Positions 10,831-18,632 of a stretch of 30,036 nucleotides of DNA are shown one piece after another. Origin of the DNA: Calocera cornea HHB12733 (Eukaryota; Basidiomycota; Dacrymycetes; Dacrymycetales; Dacrymycetaceae). Every line of letters starts with the position of its first letter. The first letter of the stretch is position 1. The stretch lies in contig KV423946.1 in assembly GCA_001632435.1 (NCBI GenBank), forward strand, positions 190,196-220,231, in the 5' to 3' direction. The position numbers and the translations under genes are program-made. The notes beneath the pieces are model-generated. The model had not been told where the DNA came from. It did not search any database and saw only the letters and a list, made by a program, of their open reading frames with translations.

Positions 10831-11483
10831 GCATTCCGTTCGTATTCGCGCGCGTATGGTCGCGTTATCACACTCTGCGAATTGTACAGAATGCACCAAT
10901 ATAATTGACTGAGAGGCATGGACGTGAACGAACAGGGTTTCTAATTACACGCATAGTCCGTGAAGAGGCTACCCTATCTTAACGATCTTCAAAGGGATTC
11001 TCAACGTATTCCACTGCAGAACGGTTAGCTGGAGACTAACGCATGAGTGGGCATGGGGCATACAATCATCCTCGTCCTCCTTCCTGGGCGCGTTCGAACC
11101 TGTCACACCCAGGGAGACAGGTCGCTTCGGCATGAGATTGATCTTGGCTGTTCGCGTTATCAGCATACGCATGCAAGGAAACACCCATCATACGCACAGA
11201 CGTCGATCTGCGCAGGAGGGGGAGACGAGCTGCTACTGGATCCAATCGCAGGATGCCCAGACTCGCTCGAGGGTTCGCGGATGGTCACCCCTCCGCGCGG
11301 GAACGGGCTGTTTGTCTTGGGCGGCGGCCCGGGAGGGGCTTCTAGATGCGCATCATGAGCGCACTCGACCTCGCAGCAGAAAGTTGGGGCACGTACGGAA
11401 CGGGCCACGCCCGACACTGTAGCCCTGCGGCTTCGTACCTTGCGGAGCTGCGGAGGGCAAAGTAAAATCGTCGGCTTCCGTAT
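10831..11483. other. Convergent intergenic region, VMA16 / CUE gene
   Basis: 653 bp between the 3' ends of VMA16 (+) and the CUE gene (-). No protein family, RNA gene or repeat is recognised. It presumably holds both 3' UTRs. Confidence 0.6.
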
Positions 11484-12516
11484 TCAAAGCAGCGCGGCGC
11501 GCAGACCTAAGAAAGAAGCACCTTTAGGACCAGGCGCGGGCGTCGCGGTGAGTGCTGCCCACTGATTCCACTCCGACGCATTCATGGGCTGGTTCTCGGG
11601 ATCCGTCCCATCGACCCTGAGGAAGGTTCAGACGGAGCGAACAAGGAAATAGCGGGGAACGCACGGCTTGTCCAGCTCCTGCATCTTCTGCTTCATCTTG
11701 GAGAAGAAGCTGCTGAACGTCTTCTTCCCCGCTGTTCCGGTCCATCAGCCTCCGACGTCATCGCACGTACGAAGCGCGCTTACTCTCCGCCATCTTACTG
11801 AACTGATCCTGGATCTGGGCAGTGTCCACACCGCTCCAGGCGCCCGTGCCCATCCCTCCCTGGCCTGTACCGGACGGCCCCGTAGAGACAGGGTAGCCAC
11901 CTCCCTGGGGAGGTGCGGCACGACGTGGGGCACGCTGCCGAGGCTGGTAGGGAACGCGAATTTGGCCCTGTCCACCGGAGGACGGGTTGCCAGAGCGCGC
12001 CGCGTTCTCCTCCTCCTCGAGCATGAGACGGTGGGCGAGCTGCTCGTCCAAATCCGTCTATTGAAATCATTAGCAATTGGCTCTGGGCGACTTGAAGTCG
12101 ATACACACCTGATGCTGAGATTGTATCGCTTCCGCCGGGACGTAGCTCGGATCGCTCATGCCCAAGAGCATCTCGATCGCCCTCTCCTGATCGCCATCGC
12201 AGGCATCAAGCACGCTAGCAAGCACAGTCGGGTCAAAGTCTGGGAAGATTGCCTGGAGGGCCGCGATGCGCGGGTCCGTAACCTCGTCGGCTTGCCCAAC
12301 CGTCGTCGTAATAGGTGCGGGCGGAGGCGGGGAGACAGGCGCGGCGTGAGACTCGGTGGTCGTCGTGACCTCGTCGGCTTTGGTCTCCTGCAGCTTCTCC
12401 AGCACCTGCTCTGAGGCTTCTGTGCCCGTCTGGAACGGATTTGACGACGGCGCGGCTTCGGACGCGGCGGCTGTATGCTCCCAGTATAAGCCGGTCAGTC
12501 GCGACGTGAAGGACAT
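11484..12516 (-). CDS. CUE-domain ubiquitin-binding protein (Cue5/Tollip-like)
   Basis: Probable adaptor that binds ubiquitinated cargo. Exons (-): 12516-12109, 12057-11784, 11731-11665, 11616-11484; introns of 51, 52 and 48 nt. 882 nt, 293 aa. The CUE domain is at residues 82-122 (DPRIAALQAIFPDFDPTVLA...ERAIEMLLGM). The ubiquitin-contact MFP motif is IFP (90-92) and the di-leucine is L117-L118. NPF at 26-28 could bind EH domains. A Pro-rich stretch (60-70), a Gln/Arg/Gly-rich disordered middle and a Lys-rich amphipathic piece (GKKTFSSFFSKMKQKMQELD) follow. Near the C-terminus SEWNQWAAL contains WAAL (269-272), a candidate Atg8-interacting motif. The last exon is the least certain part: the stop at 11484 is the first in frame, but no family sequence fixes it. 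Confidence 0.8.
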
Positions 12517-12879
12517 GTTACTGCACCGGGTTGTTCAATCTGCTCTGGGGTTTTCTCGGTCATGTTCGTTAAATAGTAAGTAGTAGTAGGTGGTCGTCAG
12601 TAGAGTCAAGACAGAAATCGAAAGAGAATGGTCGAGGAAGTGTGAGAGGGCGATCAGAATGGAGTGTGGGTTGTTCAGCCCGACTACGCGTTGCCCCGGT
12701 CGCCCCTGGCGCAGCGCAGAAGCTCGCATCGCCACAACCTGGGCGCGGTCGTCATGAACGTGCAAGGGTTCCATGGGCTCCTGAGCGGAGCTGCGGAGAA
12801 TAATCCAATAAATAGAACCAAATAGTCAGTAACTTCGATGCGCTAGATGATGATAATCCTGGTGGATTGGAATCCTCCT
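12517..12879. promoter_or_regulatory. Promoter of the CUE gene / 3' flank of the SET gene
   Basis: 363 bp between tandem genes on the minus strand. No coding region is recognised and no clear TATA element was seen. Confidence 0.5.
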
Positions 12880-14760
12880 CTAACGCCGAGCCTTCTTCGC
12901 CGGTCCCTGCCCGTCCTCCTTGTCTCCCCTCCGTTTCCGCCCATCGCCCTCCTTCGACAATCGAGCCTCCTTGAGCGTCTCTAGCTTCTCGAGTGTCTTG
13001 TGCAGGATGCGCTGCTCCGCAGTCGTGACGATCAACGCGTTCCTGCGCCTCTCGCTTAGCTCCGCGAGAGACACGAACATCGCCTCCTGTTCCTTGGACA
13101 CATATGAGCATATGCCAATGGGACTGCGGAAGAAAGCGCACGTACTGCGAGAGTTAGGGGATACATTGCGAGCCGCTTCTGGAGAGCCGCCTTGGCAACC
13201 TCGTAGCTCTTCTCGTCCAGTTTGGGTCTTGGAGGCTTGCCCTTGGACTGCGCCTTCTCCCATTCTTCCTGGGTCAGCAACAGCAGCCGTATTAGGGAGA
13301 GCATGTCCTCTGGGAGGTCACATGTCGTATCAAAGACGAAAGCACTATTCGGGATTATGAACATCGTGTCCAAGCCAGACAGACGATACTCACTCATCCC
13401 CTCCCTCTTCCAACCACCAGTCCACCCTCTCCTGATACGATACGACCATAGCAGCCTCTACCACCGTATCCGCGTTGATCTCCACAACATCTGACGGGCT
13501 ACCTACACCGGCTTCCAAAGGAAGCGCATCGACGTAGCCATATCGTCGCAGCAGGTCCGAGTTTGGTGGATCGCCATAGGTATTCCACTGGCTTGTGTCA
13601 GCATTCGATGCGGAAAATAATAAGTCTGCCGCACTATTTGTTCACCCTTTGCTATCGATTTGGTTGCTACCATTTGCAGATCGTCCCTCGTGTAGAACAG
13701 CCGTGCCTATTGACTCCCGATTTAGTATTGCCCTCACACTGCTTTGCAGCATCACTCACATTGTTGCACCCACACCGCGCATTCAGCATGTCCGCCATCG
13801 GGACCATAGCCACATCCTCAGTCTTCTCCCGCTCATCATCTTCCTCATCATCGTCCAAATCTCCTAGGTCTATATCTTCCTGCGAGTCGTCTCCCAGCAC
13901 GTTGACCTCCCCCATCAGCACATCCCCGCCTGATGCGGCAGAGCGGTCAATCAGTTCCGGCGCTTCCTCGTCCTCGTCGTGTTCGGGAGCTGCTCCAGGC
14001 CAGGGAGAAACGGTAAAGGAGCGGGAGAGGATGCGGGAGCCTTGGATGTGGTAGTTTTGAAGGGTGTAATGGGAGGATAACAGAGACGGTGGGAAGAGGT
14101 CGGAGCGTTTCTGACCAGAAGAATGAGGAATGGTTTATGGCTGAACTGATCAAGACAAACTTGTACAATAGGTAGCACCTTCTCTCTGTAATCTCGCTCG
14201 GCTGAGTCCTTTCCAATCTTATCTGCAATGCATGGTTAGTCCCGGCGCTGATCCGACATAGCCCAGTACGCACCGAGGACCAAGCTTCCCTTGAGCCACC
14301 CCAGCTCCTCCTCGCTCCAGAACATCAAGGAATCAAATTCGGTGGGCATCGACCCTTCAGCCGTACTTAAGTCTCGCCATCAATATCCACGCATGCGATG
14401 ACTCACGCAAGTATCCCGCCCACTTGCTCTCGTCACCTCTCGCCTCTTCCCACATCATGCACAGTATGAGCCCCGCCCATCCATCCCCTAAGCTCTTCCA
14501 ATCCTCATCGCCCAGAAGCGATGGAAGCGTGGACGTGCGCGTGGAGAGCAGCAATGATCGAGGGATGGCGAAGAGCTTCTCGCCCTCCTGCGTGTTGAGG
14601 TGAGATGGTGAAGGTCTGCAGACAAGCTATGACTAAGACGTACCTCAACATCGCGCAATGCTACGGCGCTCCGCCCACTCTCCGGGACATAGGATATCCC
14701 GACCGCTGTATCATCCAGCGTTCCTCCGGCAGAGGCGAACCAATGGAGAAAGTCGGCCAT
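12880..14760 (-). CDS. SET-domain protein lysine N-methyltransferase, SETD6/RKM4 type
   Basis: S-adenosylmethionine-dependent lysine methyltransferase; yeast Rkm4 modifies a ribosomal protein. Nine exons (-): 14760-14644, 14587-14407, 14354-14274, 14222-14161, 14110-13760, 13706-13635, 13587-13394, 13344-13146, 13092-12880; eight GT-AG introns of 47-56 nt. 1470 nt, 489 aa. The start is the first ATG, MADFLHWF; the GTG further up is not a start. The split SET domain spans about 10-292: EEGEKLFAIPRSLLLS at the front, then an insert with a strongly acidic tract (189-247), the AdoMet/catalytic core MVPMADMLNARCGCNN (248-264), and GEQIWNTYGDPPNSDLLRRY (285-304). The C-terminal half is Rubisco-LSMT-like helical substrate-binding sequence, ending in basic RKRRGDKEDGQGPAKKARR, a likely nuclear signal. 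A decayed copy of exon 1 lies upstream. Confidence 0.92.
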
Positions 14761-14865
14761 CCTAGACACGGCACGATGACCAGGGAAAGCGCTGGCCTAA
14801 TTTTTCGGGCATCAGGGTCTGATTTCTTTTGATCACGTGGACGACGATCTTTTCATGGTCCAATG
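14641..14865. repeat. Direct repeat copy 1: exon 1 and upstream region of the SET gene
   Basis: This stretch, the first exon of the methyltransferase plus about 100 bp of its promoter side, recurs in diverged form at 15417-15640 in the same orientation, 776 bp away. Conserved anchors include TACCTCAAC, ATCCAGCGTT, ATGGAGAAAGTCGG and GGTCTGATTTC. Confidence 0.85.
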
Positions 14866-15714
14866 CATGCAAGTCGTACGGAATACATCTATTTCTTGCT
14901 TATTTTCGATAGACTCTGTACATACAAGCTACTCTAAGCCGCCTCCACCGCTTTCGAGTAAACCAGGCGATGTGTCGGGTATACCAGTTAACCGCCACAT
15001 TGCCTACGTAGGCACGTGATTCATATGGGTCGCGGCACTCGTGGGGACCGCGTCGTCGACGCTCAGCATGCTGATTCAACGGTAACACTCACGACCCCGC
15101 TATCACTCTAACAGATCCTTACTAGTCAGATGTCAGAACTACAAGTACAAGCCGAATACCCAGGTGAGCGTGTAATCTGATGCCTTGTCGGTTGCAGCCG
15201 GCCATCACGAAAGCAAGTCATATTAAGCAGGCTACTGTCAAAAGGGTTGATTCATGGCTTGACCAGTATGGGGCCATTACGGCGGAAGTCTTAAGGAAAA
15301 GAAGCGGCGTTTAGCGGCTATTTTGGGCCTGCAGCCTGGTGTCTGCCTGGCTATCACAGAGGATTGAGCAGTAGTACTTGGTCATCCGCGAACAATTGTA
15401 GGTAACAACAAGAATGTACCTCAACAACATGTGAGGCTACAGCGCTGTGCCCACACTCCGGGATAGGAGAGTTCAATTGCTGTATTATCCAGCGTTTCGC
15501 CGATAGAGGTGAAACGATGGAGAAAGTCGGTCATTCGAGTCAGGGCACGATGGCCGGAGGGAAACGCTGGCCGGATTTTTTTGCGTATCAAGGTCTGATT
15601 TCCTCGAGAGCGCGGGCGATGATCTTCAAATGGCCGAGAGATAAAATCCGCCAGGAAGCATTTCGTTTTGCGTACTTTCTAGACAGTCTAAACAGACAAT
15701 CTAGTCTAAACAGC
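14761..15714. other. Upstream region of the SET gene with relic; no intact gene
   Basis: It holds the SET promoter, CACGTG boxes at 14834-14839 and 15013-15018, the exon-1 relic at 15417-15640, and the 3' flank of GH31 gene A. A short open stretch around 15200-15312 reads plausibly for about 35 codons but matches nothing I know and has no supported start. Confidence 0.6.
15417..15640 (-). pseudogene. Decayed duplicate of SET methyltransferase exon 1 and promoter
   Basis: On the minus strand an ATG at 15534 opens MTDFLHRFTSIGETLDNTA, aligning with MADFLHWFASAGGTLDDTA of the intact gene. After SY a 2-base deletion relative to the parent shifts the frame, and a TGA follows at the end of the exon. 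The GAG/GTAC splice donor is still recognisable. By eye the similarity is about three quarters of bases and continues on the upstream side. No later exons are present, so this is a non-functional 5' fragment. It may still carry promoter activity. Confidence 0.8.
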
Positions 15715-18132
15715 CTACCTCGAGTCCGCCAACAGCTCCTCCAAGCATGCCCCCAGAACTGAATCATCCAGCTCGAGCGCCCCCAGCCCTCCGGCCTTCG
15801 CCAACCTGGACCCGGTGGACTGCATAACCTTCCACGCGGCGGTCTTGTGCTCGAACTTGATCTGCGCCTCGTCGAGCACTTTCCATACGCGTGGGGCTGG
15901 GTCCAGGATATCCAGCTGCGGGTTGGCACCGAGCTCCAGGACGATCTCGGCGTTCAAAGGCGCCTCGCCAAGCTCGACAAGAGCGCCATTGGGGACTAGG
16001 TTGATCGTCACATCCTTGGTGGAGCCTCCAACGGTGGCCTGCACCTTCTTGAGCGACGAGAGTGCCAGGAAACGGAAGGACCAACTGCGTTTCTTGGGCA
16101 GGCTGGAAACGCTTGTGCTCGTGATAGGGCTGACGCGGACAATGCCCCTCTTCTGGTCGAAGGTTATCGTCGTCTTCGCCCACTTGACAGTGTCGACCGT
16201 CGACCCCGTGCCATCATCTTCCATGATGTCAAACTTTCCATCCGCACCAACAACGACCAGGATCTCGAATGAACTTGGTGGGGGACAGCCGTTCTCCGGC
16301 ACTGGCTGCGCATCCAGTGGGATAATAGCGCCCTCATGAGCGAGGACCGGATACCCGTCGATTGACCGATAGAGCGCCAGCTCGCGGTCGCCATCGTACA
16401 CGGTGCCAGTGAAGACGTCGACATGCTTTCCCTCGGGGATGAATGCGCGCACTCGGCCGTACTTGGTTGCCTTGTCCCTCGGCGTGGTGATAGGTGCCAC
16501 GGTCAGTTCCGTGCCGAAGAAGAACTGGTTCCTGTTCCGGTACGCCTCGTCCCTGCGGGGATACTTCCAATACAAGGGTTGGACGATCGGTTCCTGCTCC
16601 TTTGCCGCAAGATAGTTCATCGAGTGCAGGTACGGCATCAGTTTGTGACGCAGCCTCAGTTGCTCCTCCATCACAGTCTTTGCCTCGATCCCGTACGCCC
16701 ATGGCTCCTTCGTCATAAACAGGTTGAACGTGCTGTGCAAGCGGAGGATCGGACTCCACACTCCGAGCTGCACCCAGCGCGCCGTTAACTCGTCGTCCTT
16801 GATCCCGCGGAGATGACCGCCGATATCGTGCGACCACCAGCCGTAGCCAATGTTGCTGGCCGTAAGGGTGAACTCGGGCTGGAACTCGAGCGATGCCCAG
16901 CTGATGACGGTATCTCCGGAGAAGCCGATCGGGTAGCGGTGACTTCCCGGTCCGGCATAGCGAGAGAAGGTGAGAGGGCGCTGCCCCTCACGGCCGGAGT
17001 CGAGGAAATGGAAGTGGTTGAGCATCCAGAGCGGGTCCACTCCGGGGATCTTCGTATGCTCGCCCGACTGCCAATCGATCCACCAGAAATCGACACCTTG
17101 CTTCTCGAGCTGGCGGTGAAGCACAGTGAAGTAGACATTCAAGAAGTCCTTGTTGACAATATCGAACGGGATCGGATCCCCCGTGCTCGGATCACGACCG
17201 AGCGCTTTGGCGACTGCCTCGTATGCGTCTTCGAATGCATGCACGCCTTCGTGCGGATGAATGTTGAGCGTAACCTTCAGGTTTCGCTCATGAAGCTTCT
17301 TGAGGAATGCATCCGGATCAGGGAAGAGGTCTGGATCCCAAGTGTATCCCGTCCATCCAGAGTGCGTCACCCGGGGATGCTTCACGAGATGCCAGTCCAT
17401 GTCGATTACACCCACGCTGAGCGGGACACCTTCCTTCTTGAACTTGTCCATCAGCGTCAGGTACTGGTCGGCGCTGTATGGATAGTATCGGCTCCACCAG
17501 TTACCGAGCGCCCAACGTGGGAGCAGAGGCGTGTCGCCTGAGATCGCATAGAGGGCCTTGACAGCCTCCTTATAGTCGGTCCCGTATGCGAAGACGTATC
17601 CATCGATACGCTCTCCTGACCTGCGTCCACTGACCCATCCATCGGATTCGAACAACATGCTCGTGCTGTCGTCGATGACCGCCCATCCATCCCTGCTGCA
17701 CACGCCCGGCCCTAGCTCGCACCGCCCATCGATGGTGTCGAGCGTCCGTGCCGTTCCGAAGAGCGTCATGCTCTGGCGGGGCTCGATGCCGTACCGCCAA
17801 AAGCTGTGGCGGTTGAGGTTCGGCCCGCGGACGTAGACGGTCAGCCCGGAGGAGGAGAAGGCGGCCTTGTTGTAGACGAGGTGGAAGCGCGAGGTGAGGA
17901 TCTCGAGGTCGACATTCGGGTCTTTGCTGTCCTTGCCGAGGACACGGAACTGGGGGACGGGAAGCTTGCGCCGGATTGCGAAAGTCGAAGCGCGGTCTTC
18001 GAAGACGCCATCGGCAGCGTACTCGTAGCGCAGTACGCCTTCGGTGAGGACGGTGAACCGCCAGTGGTCGCCTTGCACGACGGCCTTGGGGTCGGCGACG
18101 GGAGAGATGTCGCGCAGTTTGTAGTGCTCCAT
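15715..18132 (-). CDS. Glycoside hydrolase family 31 (alpha-glucosidase/alpha-xylosidase-like), copy A
   Basis: Retaining alpha-glycosidase. The CDS is intronless, 805 aa, starting MEHYKL as in copy B. The upstream in-frame ATG at 18165 lies inside a probable 5' UTR intron (18145-18202, GTGAGT...GCAG). There is no signal peptide or membrane segment, so it is probably cytosolic. Residues about 1-210 form the N-terminal beta-sandwich and about 215-560 the (beta/alpha)8 barrel. The nucleophile is D353 in FWWIDWQSGE; the acid/base is the Asp of GFSGDT (position 407 in both); WWSHDIGGH lines the substrate site. Beta domains and a helical tail (about 730-805) follow. Copy B aligns without gaps through the N-terminal half. 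Substrate (maltose/starch dextrin or xyloside) cannot be decided by eye. Transcribed away from the CLASP gene. Confidence 0.93.
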   Translation of the reverse strand: MEHYKLRDISPVADPKAVVQGDHWRFTVLTEGVLRYEYAADGVFEDRASTFAIRRKLPVPQFRVLGKDSKDPNVDLEILTSRFHLVYNKAAFSSSGLTVYVRGPNLNRHSFWRYGIEPRQSMTLFGTARTLDTIDGRCELGPGVCSRDGWAVIDDSTSMLFESDGWVSGRRSGERIDGYVFAYGTDYKEAVKALYAISGDTPLLPRWALGNWWSRYYPYSADQYLTLMDKFKKEGVPLSVGVIDMDWHLVKHPRVTHSGWTGYTWDPDLFPDPDAFLKKLHERNLKVTLNIHPHEGVHAFEDAYEAVAKALGRDPSTGDPIPFDIVNKDFLNVYFTVLHRQLEKQGVDFWWIDWQSGEHTKIPGVDPLWMLNHFHFLDSGREGQRPLTFSRYAGPGSHRYPIGFSGDTVISWASLEFQPEFTLTASNIGYGWWSHDIGGHLRGIKDDELTARWVQLGVWSPILRLHSTFNLFMTKEPWAYGIEAKTVMEEQLRLRHKLMPYLHSMNYLAAKEQEPIVQPLYWKYPRRDEAYRNRNQFFFGTELTVAPITTPRDKATKYGRVRAFIPEGKHVDVFTGTVYDGDRELALYRSIDGYPVLAHEGAIIPLDAQPVPENGCPPPSSFEILVVVGADGKFDIMEDDGTGSTVDTVKWAKTTITFDQKRGIVRVSPITSTSVSSLPKKRSWSFRFLALSSLKKVQATVGGSTKDVTINLVPNGALVELGEAPLNAEIVLELGANPQLDILDPAPRVWKVLDEAQIKFEHKTAAWKVMQSTGSRLAKAGGLGALELDDSVLGACLEELLADSR
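16931..17048 (-). repeat. 118-bp exact identity block shared by the GH31 genes, arm A
   Basis: Reverse complement is base-for-base identical to 23066-23183 of copy B. It lies in a roughly 900-bp block (about 16650-17570) at about 95% identity. A second exact run of 108 bp is 17206-17313, matching 22801-22908. Confidence 0.92.
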
Positions 18133-18632
18133 GTTGCCACTCTCCTGCAAGCAGTATGAGAACAAGAGGATGAAGTAGATGAAGTAGGAGCAGCGTACTC
18201 ACCTCGCTATATGAGTGCGGGTTGCACAGACCGGTACCGGCAATGCGGGGTGCATGGTCTATTTAGGGCCCGCTCCTGATGACCTGCGGCGCTCGGGGCA
18301 GTTTCGGTCGGTGACTCGGTCCGATTGTTCTGCATTATACAAATGAGACACAGCGGTACTCGGGGATGCCGCTGCCTGGCCGGTCATTCCTGGCAGCTGA
18401 CCGGCGTGATCACGTCGGCATGCGGTCCCCGGCCGTCGGGGTGATGTCACGGCGAAGCAAGGCGCTCTGGACCCCTGCAGGCTTTAAAGCCTCTCAGGGT
18501 GTCACGTGCATACACGTGGGCGGGGTTCTCGACGCGTCCAACTCGCAGGTCATCTGGCAGAGCGCCGATCGCCACTGTTCATTGTCCTGTTTTCAACTCG
18601 TTCGACATCAACGACCGCGTTATAGCGCGTAG
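18133..18632. promoter_or_regulatory. Divergent promoter, GH31 copy A / CLASP gene
   Basis: 500 bp between divergent start codons. It contains the 58-nt 5' UTR intron of GH31 A (18145-18202), a GCGGGG on the + strand (18245-18250; the reverse complement fits a Mig1/CreA-type repressor site) and two CACGTG boxes at 18503-18508 and 18513-18518, spaced 10 bp. No coding region is recognised. Confidence 0.55.
18145..18202 (-). other. Probable 5' UTR intron of GH31 copy A
   Basis: Donor GTGAGT and pyrimidine-rich tract to TTGCAG, 58 nt, 12 nt before the ATG. No ATG occurs in the exon side immediately upstream, and copy B lacks an equivalent. Inferred from splice signals only. Confidence 0.6.

Noticed and set aside
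11080..11130. GTTCGAAC, resembling a tRNA T-loop
   Set aside because: The bases around it form no T-stem or acceptor stem on either strand.
2478..12516. MFS transporter, SDR and neighbours as a secondary-metabolite cluster
   Set aside because: No backbone synthase (PKS, NRPS, terpene cyclase) or cluster regulator in the window, and the genes between are housekeeping.
15130..15312. Small two-exon ORF between the SET gene and the relic
   Set aside because: Needs an intron of about 36 nt and the frame after splicing does not continue; no recognisable family.
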